A stretch of DNA of 10,274 nucleotides from Dysgonamonadaceae bacterium (GCA_031261015.1 JAISKG010000104.1:1-10274), one strand, 5' to 3'. Numbered from the stretch's first letter, positions 1 to 7,871 are shown. The notes: a model not told the origin generated them from the sequence alone. Translations and numbers: made by a program.

Positions 1-566
1 AAGAAATTTATCTCAAATGATATTGTTGTTTATACAATAAATTATGGACTTTGTCAGAAAGAAAATATTATTTTTGAAGATGTTTCTAATCGTAAATATA
101 GAATAGAGAGAGTTTTTGATTATAATAAACTTGTTGAAGAATGGGCAAATAGTTCAGCATATGTTAAATGTAGAAATTGTGGAACAGAGTACGATATAAC
201 GGATTGGGAAAAATAAAGGAATTTAATTGTTTGTGTAAGAACTGTAATACTTTTAATTGTGAATTAGTAAGTCAAATTAACACGAAACAACGAAATGATT
301 ATTTAGGGTGTGACGTAGATGAAATACGCAATGTTAATCTCAAAAACGAACAATTGAGAATAATTCATTGCTTACATATTGAAGATAAATTAAGCGAATC
401 TTTAATAGCAAGTGAATTAGATTGTTCTCCGGAAACAGCAAGAGCATATCTAAGAAGTGATAGAAAATTAAGAATAGATGGGTATATTATCAAAAATGAA
501 AATAGTAACACATATTCTGTAACTCAAAAAGCAGAACAAGAACTTTATAACAATGGCACTAACTAA
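1..566 (+). pseudogene. Zinc-ribbon / winged-helix protein, 5' partial, frameshifted
   Basis: This is the C-terminal part of a gene that begins before the window. Frame 1 is open from base 1 and ends at TAA 214-216, after a CRNCGTEYD half zinc-ribbon. The matching half (NCLCKNCNTFNCEL) continues in another frame to the stop at 564-566. Restoring one A in the A-run at 209-213 would join them as ...DWEKIKEFNC..., giving a CxxC...CxCxxC metal site followed by a winged-helix-like domain (around SLIASELDCSPETARAYL). The most likely reading is a one-base deletion or an assembly error. The layout, zinc ribbon then wHTH at the C-terminus, recalls the tails of defence-associated ORC/CDC6-like AAA ATPases, but the ATPase part would lie outside the window, so this is only a suggestion. 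The 3' end overlaps the restriction gene by 14 bp, so the two are probably co-transcribed and translationally coupled. The base composition is AT-rich, like the next gene. Confidence 0.6.
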
Positions 567-1608
567 CGAACAAAAAGAAAAAATCTCAATTGAAGTCATT
601 AAAACTTTGGTAACAAGATTTGACAGTTTCCCAGAGGATGCTTCAAACAATCGTAATGCACCATTCCACGAAGCTTTTCTAAATGCATTTGCCGATAAAT
701 TAGCAGGAAAAGTCTCTGACACTCCGTTTTTTATCAGTTTAAGCAGTTGGCTGCAAGGCTTAAATACTACATTAGGGCAAACTTTTTTTGAGAACGTGGC
801 ACACATTCTTTGTAACGGCGAAAAACGGGAATACACTTCAAAGAAGAAAGGGAATCTTCAAATCACTCAATTGCAACAAGATTCTCTGACAAATATTATT
901 ATAAACCTCAGTAATTCGACTGCTGTTCCTAATCTATTTGAAGAAAATAGAAACTTGTTGCAAGACGATAATACTGCATTGGTAACAGCCATGGATTTTT
1001 CTGCTGATGTATTTTATGAGACAGACGACTCTGTTGTTGCAATAGAATTAAAATCGGTTAAACCAAATTCAGGCGAAATGAGAGGTGAGAAACAAAAAAT
1101 ACTATCAGGTAAATCTGCATTATTCCACCTTTTCCCTAATAAGCAAATCAAATTTTACATTGGTTTTCCCTTTGACCCAACCGTCAATCCGGAACAAGAA
1201 TCTGTAACAAGCTATGACAAAAATCGTTTTCTTGGTTCTATCATAAATATGAATAAATATTTTGCCCATGACGAAACACTTGTAGCAAGTGAATTATGGG
1301 ATTTCTTATCTGGACAAGAACATACGATGGAAGACATTCTTGCAATAATCAACACCATTTCTACAACAGCATTTTTAGATAAATTTCGATTACTCACTGA
1401 CAATTCAAAAAGATTGACTCCAGAATATCTTGCTCAATTACAAGAATGGAATTTGTTTTCCGAAAAAGAACTCATTGTTAATAATGCCATACTAATTAGA
1501 AAAATTGCAGGAAATGCTACTTTATCAAGGATTTATAACAAAACGGCTTTTGATAATGACGGAAAATATGTTTGGGAACGATATAATACATTGAAAAATT
1601 TATTGTAG
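553..1608 (+). CDS. TdeIII-family type II restriction endonuclease
   Basis: This 351-residue protein resembles the TdeIII family of type II restriction endonucleases, whose namesake is recorded as recognising GGNCC. The catalytic region is visible: D152 in the FSADVFY strand, then E165-L-K167 in VVAIELKSVKPNSGE, a PD-(D/E)xK arrangement followed by the conserved-looking GEMRGEKQKIL stretch at about 174-184. The N-terminal 150 residues are helical and probably contribute to DNA recognition or dimerisation. The ATG at 553 lies inside the end of the preceding gene and has no strong Shine-Dalgarno sequence, which suits translational coupling. The reading frame is complete and ends with TAG directly followed by TGA. 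A type II enzyme needs a partner methyltransferase to protect host DNA. None is seen downstream, so it would have to lie upstream of the window or be lost. The family call rests on recalled similarity around the active site; the exact recognition sequence cannot be read from the protein. Confidence 0.85.
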   Translation: MALTNEQKEKISIEVIKTLVTRFDSFPEDASNNRNAPFHEAFLNAFADKLAGKVSDTPFFISLSSWLQGLNTTLGQTFFENVAHILCNGEKREYTSKKKGNLQITQLQQDSLTNIIINLSNSTAVPNLFEENRNLLQDDNTALVTAMDFSADVFYETDDSVVAIELKSVKPNSGEMRGEKQKILSGKSALFHLFPNKQIKFYIGFPFDPTVNPEQESVTSYDKNRFLGSIINMNKYFAHDETLVASELWDFLSGQEHTMEDILAIINTISTTAFLDKFRLLTDNSKRLTPEYLAQLQEWNLFSEKELIVNNAILIRKIAGNATLSRIYNKTAFDNDGKYVWERYNTLKNLL

Positions 1609-1649
1609 TGATATAAATGGATTTGCCGTAACTAACAGTTTAAAACAAT

Positions 1650-1803
1650 TTGACAGAAGAACTGTTGATAAAACTTAGTCTCAACGAGCGACAAATAAAA
1701 ATAGTTGAGTATGTTATAGAGAAAGGAAAGATTACTAATAAAGAGTAGCAAGCAAATACCAAACAGAACAGAGACCAGTGAGTTGAAAGAGTTGGTAGAG
1801 TTT
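1650..1803 (+). pseudogene. Decayed helix-turn-helix C-terminal relic
   Basis: One frame reads LTEELLIKLSLNERQIKIVEYVIEKGKITNKE and stops at TAG 1746-1748. The next frame, from about 1747, continues with NRTETSELKELVE. Together they match the usual pattern of a C-terminal winged helix seen in AlbA_2 / RecG-like ATP-binding proteins (LNERQ..a..Y...G.ITN.EYq.....R.TA.RDL.eLVe). The frame break sits in the recognition-helix loop. No start codon or upstream domain is present, so this looks like the tail of a gene whose body was deleted when the neighbouring restriction genes moved in. The sequence after about 1803 no longer resembles the family. It is unlikely to be expressed as a functional protein. 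Confidence 0.5.
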
Positions 1804-2055
1804 TGCACCCCTGCCCGCAAGCAATCTCCAGACGTCAGTGTTCAGTTTCGTAACGTGCGAACTTGCAAGTGCTCGAAAAAATATGCGAATAATCCCTTGT
1901 GTATTCCAAAAACAAAGTGTATTTTTGTTCCCGTAAGATGGAAAGAAAACAGGTGACAACAGCCGGATATGACAAGCAAACAAGCGTTACTAATTCGTTA
2001 CCTGTTTCTTGACAAACAAATGAGAAGCATTGTAAAACAAAGGGATAACGATGAT
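1804..2055. other. Gene-less intergenic stretch
   Basis: I find no convincing gene on either strand. The minus-strand open frame over 1735-1983 has no family resemblance, no ribosome binding site, and overlaps the relic at 1650-1803. Visible details are a 10-bp perfect palindrome ACTTGCAAGT at about 1860-1869, a direct repeat of CGTTAC at 1985-1990 and 1996-2001, and a TTGACA at 2009-2014 with no good matching -10. The stretch may hold a small RNA ending at one of the two hairpins just downstream, but nothing here identifies one. Confidence 0.5.
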
Positions 2056-2074
2056 GGGGGTTGCTCCCGTTTTT
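2056..2074 (+). terminator. Possible short intrinsic terminator
   Basis: GGGGG (2056-2060) can pair with CTCCC (2064-2068) around a three-base TTG loop, with one G-T pair, and is followed by G then five Ts (2070-2074). The stem is short and the loop tight, so this is a weak call. Together with the stronger hairpin at 2100-2125 it would form a tandem pair ahead of the regulator gene. Confidence 0.3.
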
Positions 2075-2097
2075 CGCTCCATAATATTTTCGTTTTT

Positions 2098-2125
2098 AGA
2101 AAGCCTTGATTAAAAGGCTTTTTTG
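2098..2125 (+). terminator. Rho-independent terminator upstream of the XRE gene
   Basis: AAAGCCTT (2100-2107) and AAGGCTTT (2114-2121) form an 8-bp perfect stem with a six-base loop, and the T-run extends to 2124. It ends transcripts arriving from the left. It lies only about 20 bp before the first possible ATG of the XRE-cupin regulator, leaving almost no room for a separate promoter and leader. It may therefore also act as an attenuator for that operon. Confidence 0.7.
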
Positions 2126-2144
2126 TTAGCATGATATTCAATAA

Positions 2145-2699
2145 ATGGTTATGAATGAACAAATAAAACAAATTGCCGAACGATTGAAGGGATTAAGAGA
2201 ATCACTGGATTTGTCGGTAGAGGAAATGGCGCAGACGATTCACAAGTCCGAAGAAGAAATTCTCCGTTACGAATCAGGCGAAACCGATATTCCGATGAGT
2301 TTTCTTTTCGATATGTCTCAACATTTTAATGTGAATACTTCGACGTTGATTTCGGGCGAAGAGCCGCGCATGAAAGCTTATTTCCTGACTCGCAAAGGCA
2401 AAGGCGTTTCCGTAGAGCGCAACAAAGCATATAAGTATCAAGCCTTGGCCAGTGGTTACCAAGGTCCTAAAGCCGAACCGTTTGAAGTGACTGTCGAACC
2501 CAGCGATACGGCAATTCATCTCAATTCCCATGAAGGAGAAGAATTTAATTATGTGTTGGAAGGCCGTATGTTGCTGCAAATCCATGGAAAGGATTTGATT
2601 CTCAATCCGGGCGACAGTATTTATTTCGATTCGTCCAAGCCTCACGGGATGAAAGCTTTGGATAATCAATCCGTAAAATTTTTGGCAATTATAGTGTAA
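2145..2699 (+). CDS. XRE-family regulator with C-terminal cupin sensor
   Basis: This 184-residue transcription factor has an N-terminal helix-turn-helix (about residues 8-65, [19 protein letters not shown]...[15 protein letters not shown]) and a C-terminal cupin_2 barrel (about 110-182). Cupin motif 1 is around H129[11 protein letters not shown] and motif 2 is [12 protein letters not shown] (residues 156-167). Proteins of this XRE-cupin type bind DNA through the HTH and are thought to sense a small molecule or metal with the cupin. The gene ends 5 bp before the acyl-CoA synthetase, so it most likely controls that enzyme in response to its acid substrate, its product, or a related metabolite; this is inference. 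Two ATGs are possible, at 2145 and 2151. Both keep the HTH whole and neither has a clear Shine-Dalgarno sequence. An intrinsic terminator sits just upstream. Confidence 0.9.
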   Translation: MVMNEQIKQIAERLKGLRESLDLSVEEMAQTIHKSEEEILRYESGETDIPMSFLFDMSQHFNVNTSTLISGEEPRMKAYFLTRKGKGVSVERNKAYKYQALASGYQGPKAEPFEVTVEPSDTAIHLNSHEGEEFNYVLEGRMLLQIHGKDLILNPGDSIYFDSSKPHGMKALDNQSVKFLAIIV

Positions 2700-2704
2700 T
2701 AACC

Positions 2705-4354
2705 ATGGTAGAAAAATATATTTCTCAGACTAATTTCAAAGATCAGGAAGATTTTAAGGCGAATTTTAAAATCAACGTCCCGGAAAATTTTAATTTCGCT
2801 TACGATGTGGTGGACGAATGGGCGCGGATCGAACCGAATAAGAAAGCATTATGCTGGGTCAACGATCAAGGCGAACATCACGAATTTACATTCAAAGATA
2901 TTCAGGAACAAAGCGATGCGGCAGCTTCTTATTTTCAATCGCTCGGCATCGGCAAAGGCGATAAAGTGATGTTAATTTTGAAACGTCGTTATTGGTACTG
3001 GTTTGCCGTCACCGGTTTGCATAAAATCGGCGCCGTGGCGATTCCGGCTACGCATTTGTTGACGAAAAAAGATATTATTTACCGTTGCCAATCGGCGGAT
3101 ATAAAAGCGATTGTGAGTGTTGGGGAATCGCCTGTCACTCAACAAATTGATGCGGCTTTACCCGAATCGCCAACCTTGAAATACCGCATTTCCATCGGTC
3201 CGGATATTCCCGAAGGCTGGCTGGATTTCCGCAAAGGCTTGGCGGATGCGCAACCGTTTGTAAAACCGGAAAATCCCAGCAGCAACGACGATATTATGTT
3301 ACTGTATTTCACTTCAGGAACAACCGGTAATCCGAAAATGGTGATCCATAATTTTGTTTATCCCTTAGGACATATTGTCACGGCCGGTTATTGGCAAAAC
3401 TTGAACGCCGACAGTTTACACCTCACAGTGGCCGATACCGGATGGGCGAAAGCGGCTTGGGGAAAATTGTACGGACAATGGATCATGGGCGCTTGTATTT
3501 TCGTTTATGATCATGAAAAATTTGCGGCGGCCGATTTATTGAAAGTGATTCAGGATTATAAAGTTACGTCGTTTTGTGCGCCGCCGACCGTATATCGTTT
3601 TATGATTTTGGAAGATTTACGCAAATATGATTTGTCATCGTTACAATATTGCGAAGTGGCCGGCGAACCGTTAAATCCTTCCGTATTTGATACTTTCTAC
3701 CAAGCCACCGGATTGAAATTGATGGAAGGCTTCGGGCAAACGGAAACGACGGTGACAATCGCTAATTTCCCATGGATGAATCCGAAACCGGGTTCGATGG
3801 GCTTGCCGAATCCGGCTTATGATATGGATTTGATTACGTTGGACGGACGAAGCGCGGAAGACGGCGAACAGGGCGAAATTATTTTCCGCACCGATCGCCT
3901 TATGCCGGTCGGCTTGTTTATGGGTTATTACCGCGATAAAGAATTAACCGATAGCGTTTATGCCGACAATATTTATCACACGGGCGATATTGCGTGGCGC
4001 GATGAGGACGGTTATTACTGGTTTGTCGGACGAAACGACGACGTGATCAAAAGTTCCGGTTACCGTATTGGCCCGTTTGAAGTAGAAAGCGCGTTAATGA
4101 CACATCCGGCGGTCGTAGAATGTGCCATTACGGGCGTTCCTGATGAAGTGCGCGGGCAAGTGGTGAAAGCGACGATCATTTTGGCGGCTTCTTACAAGGA
4201 AAAAGCCGGTTCCGAATTGATCAAGGAAATCCAAAATCATGTGAAGCAAATTACGGCTCCTTATAAATATCCGCGGATTATTGAGTTTGTGGAAGAATTA
4301 CCGAAAACGATTAGCGGAAAGATACGGAGAGTGCAGATTCGGGAAGAGAAGTGA
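2705..4354 (+). CDS. AMP-forming acyl-CoA synthetase (medium-chain / ACSM-like)
   Basis: This complete 549-residue adenylate-forming enzyme activates a carboxylic acid with ATP to acyl-AMP, then to acyl-CoA, in the cytoplasm. The hallmark motifs are present in order: the phosphate-binding loop [11 protein letters not shown] (201-211), the A5 motif GFGQTETT (342-349), YHTGD (424-428), [16 protein letters not shown] (442-457), and the catalytic lysine K539 in SGKIRR near the C-terminus. That lysine is the one acetylated to switch off many family members. Overall spacing and the phrases VAGEPLNP and PGSMGLPNP fit the medium-chain (ACSM-like) branch better than classical acetyl-CoA synthetase, which is about 100 residues longer. 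The substrate cannot be read from sequence; short or medium-chain, branched or aromatic acids are all possible. It is the second gene of a two-gene operon with the XRE-cupin regulator. Its stop is 2 bp from the stop of the convergent lipoprotein gene. Confidence 0.9.
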   Translation: MVEKYISQTNFKDQEDFKANFKINVPENFNFAYDVVDEWARIEPNKKALCWVNDQGEHHEFTFKDIQEQSDAAASYFQSLGIGKGDKVMLILKRRYWYWFAVTGLHKIGAVAIPATHLLTKKDIIYRCQSADIKAIVSVGESPVTQQIDAALPESPTLKYRISIGPDIPEGWLDFRKGLADAQPFVKPENPSSNDDIMLLYFTSGTTGNPKMVIHNFVYPLGHIVTAGYWQNLNADSLHLTVADTGWAKAAWGKLYGQWIMGACIFVYDHEKFAAADLLKVIQDYKVTSFCAPPTVYRFMILEDLRKYDLSSLQYCEVAGEPLNPSVFDTFYQATGLKLMEGFGQTETTVTIANFPWMNPKPGSMGLPNPAYDMDLITLDGRSAEDGEQGEIIFRTDRLMPVGLFMGYYRDKELTDSVYADNIYHTGDIAWRDEDGYYWFVGRNDDVIKSSGYRIGPFEVESALMTHPAVVECAITGVPDEVRGQVVKATIILAASYKEKAGSELIKEIQNHVKQITAPYKYPRIIEFVEELPKTISGKIRRVQIREEK

Positions 4355-4356
4355 AT

Positions 4357-5046
4357 TTATTGTAAATGAACAGATACGGGAAGCGTGTAATACACATCCA
4401 CATTCTTGCCGTTCTGTTTGCCGGGAATCCATCGCGGCATGATTTTGATGACCCGCACCGCTTCTTTATCAAGCGCAGGATGCGCACTCCGAACAATCTC
4501 CGGATTAATAATCTCGCCTTCCGACGTGACGATGAAACGGACAACAACTCGTCCTCCGGAAACTCCTGTTTCGTAACAGGTTACGGCAGGGAAATTTATA
4601 TTATCGGACAAAAATTTCATCAATTCTCTATCTCCACCGGGGAATTGAGGCATCTGCTCTACATGATTATATATCCGGATCGTATCCGGTTTCGGTTCGG
4701 GAATAGGCTCATAACACGAGATAACAGATTCTATGACAGGCATTGAGTCAATGGCAACTTCTCTCATTTCTATTGTCGTATTGATAACCGCCGGCCGGAC
4801 AATTTCCTGCGTATCTTGTGGCACTGCAGGCTCATAACACATGATAGGTTCAATCGTGTCTTGCGGGAGCGCCGGCTCGTAACAAACGGCTTGCATCGTT
4901 TTTTTGTTAGTACAAGACGTGGCCGACAAACCGAGAATCAACGTTCCTAAAAGCAGTTTGTACTTGGCAAACAGCGGAAATCCATTCGTTTTATCGGATA
5001 AAAACGAAAATACACGGAATAAAAGGCGGTAAGATTTTGTTTTCAT
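4357..5046 (-). CDS. TonB-domain lipoprotein with repeated CYEP motifs
   Basis: This 229-residue protein begins with an unusually long basic and polar N-terminal stretch (1-29), then a hydrophobic segment KLLLGTLILGLSATSC ending in a plausible lipobox with Cys45. The linker (46-125) carries three near-identical motifs: CYEPALPQDT (55-64), CYEPAVPQDT (70-79) and CYEPIPEPKPDT (111-122). The C-terminal TonB domain (about 128-229) has the classic PQFPGG, LDKEAVRVIK, W-IPGKQNGK and YTLPV signatures, and holds a fourth Cys-Tyr-Glu at 157-159 where relatives usually read roughly AQEKG. TonB C-terminal domains contact outer-membrane receptors; with a lipid anchor this one may not be a standard ExbBD-coupled transducer. 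I chose the ATG at 5044-5046, because an upstream ATG at 5196 would add 50 residues lying over the radical SAM gene. The start is 11 bp after the stop of that gene, so the two are co-transcribed. Hypothesis: its Cys-Tyr motifs are substrates of that enzyme. Confidence 0.85.
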   Translation of the reverse strand: MKTKSYRLLFRVFSFLSDKTNGFPLFAKYKLLLGTLILGLSATSCTNKKTMQAVCYEPALPQDTIEPIMCYEPAVPQDTQEIVRPAVINTTIEMREVAIDSMPVIESVISCYEPIPEPKPDTIRIYNHVEQMPQFPGGDRELMKFLSDNINFPAVTCYETGVSGGRVVVRFIVTSEGEIINPEIVRSAHPALDKEAVRVIKIMPRWIPGKQNGKNVDVYYTLPVSVHLQ

Positions 5047-5057
5047 ACTATATAATG

Positions 5058-6062
5058 TTAATTGATTTTCGTTGTTAATATCGGATCCACCTGGCTCAAT
5101 CCCAAGCCGCACTGCTCGGAAGCTGCACGACAACCACCTTTGCATTTTTCCCAAAGATCGCAGACAGCGCAATAGGCGGGCACAATTTCTTTCCACGACA
5201 GGGAATAAGGCGAATAAAGGATTTCGCTCAATTCCTGCTCAAAAATATTTCCTGCTTTCACCGGTGAATGATTACAAAGGCGAATATCGCCGTTGACGTC
5301 CACCGTAATCGGTTTTCTTAGAGGATTATCCGAACAGTTGCCAAACATCAGACGGGGATAATCGGAAGGCTTCAGCAAACATTGCGGTGTGCAGACATTG
5401 GACGAAATCGTCAGACTTAAAGTTTCCGATTTTTGATTGGCAACGTGATAAGCAGCAATCAGTTGCTCGTGCGTAGCCGAAACCGAAGCCGGATCGGCCG
5501 TCCCGTTGCCGCCGATGTTGTAACGGTTCAACATAATTCGTTGAATTCCAATGCTGTGAATATAATCCAACGTTTCGTTCAATTCCGCAACATTGAATTT
5601 TGTCAATACGATCACTGCCACCGGATAACCGCCTAATCGTTTGATTTCCAACAAAGAATGAACAGATTTTTGCCAACTGCCTTTCATTTGCGTGATACTG
5701 TCGTGAATGGCAGGATCGGCCGAATGAATCGGCATTTCAAACAAACGTACGCCCATGTTTATAAGCTGTTTATAATCTGCCGGCGTACCCAGTGAACCAT
5801 TGCTGATGATGGCGACCGATTTTCCTTCCATTCGGCAAAAGAGGACGATTTCGAGCAAGCGTTCCGCCATAAACGGTTCGCCTCCTGTCAGTGTCACTTG
5901 TTCGATCGGAGCTTGTTTGAATATCTGTTTCAGTACTTTAATCGCTTTCTTGTAGGAATTGAATGTTTGGCGTTCCGCTCCCGGAATTTTCCAGATATTG
6001 TAACAATATTTACACGACAGGTTGCATTTGTCGGTTAATTCAACGGTGATATGGGTGAGCAT
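5058..6062 (-). CDS. Radical SAM / SPASM-domain peptide-modifying-type enzyme
   Basis: This 334-residue radical SAM enzyme has the cluster motif CNLSCKYC (Cys13, 17, 20), which holds the 4Fe-4S cluster that cleaves S-adenosylmethionine. TLTGGEPF (57-64) is the SAM-binding GGE motif, and IISNGS and further strands complete the partial barrel. The C-terminal third has a SPASM-type cysteine set: C243, then C263 in VNGDIRLCNH, then C298-xx-C301, C307-xxx-C311 and C318, suited to carry auxiliary 4Fe-4S clusters. SPASM enzymes such as AlbA, PqqE, MftC and anaerobic sulfatase maturases act on peptides or proteins. No small RiPP precursor or sulfatase is seen nearby. The closest candidate substrate is the CYEP-repeat lipoprotein 11 bp downstream. 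The start at 6062 places the cluster motif at the usual N-terminal position; the Shine-Dalgarno sequence is weak. The gene follows the AspRS stop by 41 bp and is probably read from the same transcript. Confidence 0.9.
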   Translation of the reverse strand: MLTHITVELTDKCNLSCKYCYNIWKIPGAERQTFNSYKKAIKVLKQIFKQAPIEQVTLTGGEPFMAERLLEIVLFCRMEGKSVAIISNGSLGTPADYKQLINMGVRLFEMPIHSADPAIHDSITQMKGSWQKSVHSLLEIKRLGGYPVAVIVLTKFNVAELNETLDYIHSIGIQRIMLNRYNIGGNGTADPASVSATHEQLIAAYHVANQKSETLSLTISSNVCTPQCLLKPSDYPRLMFGNCSDNPLRKPITVDVNGDIRLCNHSPVKAGNIFEQELSEILYSPYSLSWKEIVPAYCAVCDLWEKCKGGCRAASEQCGLGLSQVDPILTTKIN

Positions 6063-6103
6063 TGATTCTGTATAGGGTACGGAGAATGTTTGGGATTTGC
6101 AAA

Positions 6104-7852
6104 TTAAACGTTCCGTATGCTTAAATGCAATTCATCCAATTGCTCCTGTGCAATCGTCGAAGGTGCATCAATCATCATATCTTTTCCGGAATTGTTTTTC
6201 GGAAAAGCAATGCAGTCGCGAATGGAATCCAAGCCAGCCATAATCGAAACGAAACGATCCAGGCCGAAGGCGATGCCTCCGTGCGGCGGCGCGCCATACT
6301 GAAAAGCATTCATCAAAAAGCCGAATTGCGCTTGCGCCTGCTCTTCGCTGAATCCCAATACCTGAAACATTTTCTTTTGCAGTCCGCTGTCGTGAATACG
6401 GATTGAACCTCCGCCGACTTCCGAACCATTGATTACCAAGTCGTAAGCATTGGCGCGAACAGCTCCCGGATCGGTATCCAGCAAGGGAATATCTTCGGGC
6501 TTCGGACTTGTAAACGGGTGATGCTTTGCAAAATAACGCTTCAATTCTTCATCGTATTCCAGTAAGGGAAAATCGACGACCCAAAGGCATTGAAACTGAT
6601 TTTTATCGCGCAATCCCAAACGGGCGCCCATTTCCAATCGCAGTTCGGATAATTGTTTCTGCGTTTTTTCCGTTTCACCGCACAAAACCAACAGCAAATC
6701 GCCGGGCTTCGCTCCTGCCCGATCCATCCATCGTTGCAAATCTTCGGGTGAATAAAATTTATCGACCGAAGATTTCAAGCTACCGTCGGCCTCGTAGCGA
6801 ACGTAAACCAATCCTTTAGCTCCAATTTGCGGACGTTTCACAAAATCGGTCAATTCGTCCAATTGCTTGCGTGTATAAGCGGCGCAGCCCGGAGCACAAA
6901 TCGCGCCGACATACTCTGCACTATCGAATACGCCGAAATTTTTTCCTTCGGTCAAATCCTTGATTTCGACGAAAGTCATGCCGAAGCGCGTATCGGGCTT
7001 GTCGGAGCCGTACAAACGCATGGCGTCGGCGTAGGATAAACGCGGGAAATCGGGAAGTTCGATGCCTTTAACGATTTGGAACAAATGCTTGGTTAAGCCT
7101 TCAAAGATCGAAAGAATATCTTCCTGTTGAACAAACGACATTTCGCAGTCGATTTGGGTAAATTCCGGCTGGCGGTCGGCGCGCAAATCTTCGTCCCGAA
7201 AGCATTTCACGATTTGGAAATAACGGTCGAATCCCGAAACCATCAATAATTGCTTGAACAATTGCGGCGATTGCGGCAAAGCGTAAAACTCGCCCGGATG
7301 AACCCTTGAGGGCACGACAAAATCGCGTGCTCCTTCAGGCGTAGAACTGATCAATACGGGTGTTTCGATTTCCATAAACCGGCGGTCATTCAGGTAACTG
7401 CGTGTAGCAAATGCCATTCGGTGCCGTAATTCCAGATTGGCGCGCACATTGGCGCGACGCAAATCCAAATAACGATACTTCATCCGGAGATCGTCTCCGC
7501 CGTCAGTTTCTTCTTCGATTGTGAAAGGCGGCGTTTCGGAAGCGTTCAAGACATTCAACTGCGAAACAATGATTTCAATGTCGCCGGTCGGAAGATTCGG
7601 ATTTTTATTGGAACGTTCTTCAACAACGCCCGTCACTTGAATCACCCATTCCCTGCCCAATTTGGCGGCTCGATCACACAATTCGGCATTAATCTCCTGA
7701 TTAAAAACCAATTGTGTTATTCCATAGCGATCGCGTAAATCGACAAAAATCATTCCGCCGAATTTGCGGGCTTTTTGCACCCAGCCGGCTAAAGTTACTG
7801 TTTGGCCTTTCGCAGCCGCACGCAATTCTCCACACGTATTTGTTCTATACAT
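6104..7852 (-). CDS. aspS: Aspartyl-tRNA synthetase
   Basis: This complete 582-residue class II aminoacyl-tRNA synthetase charges tRNA-Asp with aspartate in the cytoplasm. The N-terminal OB-fold (about 1-105, [21 protein letters not shown]) binds the anticodon. Motif 1 lies near FMEIETPVL (159-167), motif 2 is [16 protein letters not shown] (218-233), and motif 3 is GIAFGLDR (526-533), followed by [10 protein letters not shown]. The middle insertion (about 290-420) is the GAD-like domain typical of the bacterial enzyme, and the length fits the bacterial form. The start [10 protein letters not shown] is well supported: a TAAATTTG -7 promoter box lies 20 bp upstream, and GAAAAG just before the ATG can serve as a ribosome binding site. 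It is the first gene of the probable minus-strand transcript that continues into the radical SAM and TonB-lipoprotein genes. Confidence 0.97.
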   Translation of the reverse strand: MYRTNTCGELRAAAKGQTVTLAGWVQKARKFGGMIFVDLRDRYGITQLVFNQEINAELCDRAAKLGREWVIQVTGVVEERSNKNPNLPTGDIEIIVSQLNVLNASETPPFTIEEETDGGDDLRMKYRYLDLRRANVRANLELRHRMAFATRSYLNDRRFMEIETPVLISSTPEGARDFVVPSRVHPGEFYALPQSPQLFKQLLMVSGFDRYFQIVKCFRDEDLRADRQPEFTQIDCEMSFVQQEDILSIFEGLTKHLFQIVKGIELPDFPRLSYADAMRLYGSDKPDTRFGMTFVEIKDLTEGKNFGVFDSAEYVGAICAPGCAAYTRKQLDELTDFVKRPQIGAKGLVYVRYEADGSLKSSVDKFYSPEDLQRWMDRAGAKPGDLLLVLCGETEKTQKQLSELRLEMGARLGLRDKNQFQCLWVVDFPLLEYDEELKRYFAKHHPFTSPKPEDIPLLDTDPGAVRANAYDLVINGSEVGGGSIRIHDSGLQKKMFQVLGFSEEQAQAQFGFLMNAFQYGAPPHGGIAFGLDRFVSIMAGLDSIRDCIAFPKNNSGKDMMIDAPSTIAQEQLDELHLSIRNV

Positions 7853-7871
7853 ATCTTTTCAATTAATCGCA

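Noticed and set aside
1895..1935. Possible stem from AACAAA and TTTGTT
   Set aside because: Six A/T-dominated pairs with no T-run or conserved loop; not strong enough to call a terminator or RNA.
1735..1983. Minus-strand 82-codon open frame
   Set aside because: No start context, no recognisable family, and it overlaps the relic of a plus-strand gene.
1804..2097. tRNA, tmRNA or CRISPR repeats in the gene-less stretch
   Set aside because: No cloverleaf, no GGTTCGAnTCC-like T-arm, no CCA end and no regularly spaced repeats.
5047..5196. A 50-residue N-terminal extension of the CYEP lipoprotein starting at 5196
   Set aside because: It lies entirely over the SPASM end of the radical SAM gene and the short spacer, reads as Cys/Arg-rich shadow sequence, and would bury the export signal in mid-protein.
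6063..6103. Possible promoter for the radical SAM gene (TTAATTTG on the minus strand)
   Set aside because: One mismatch to TAnnTTTG at a key position, overlaps the aspS stop, and has no clear -33 element.
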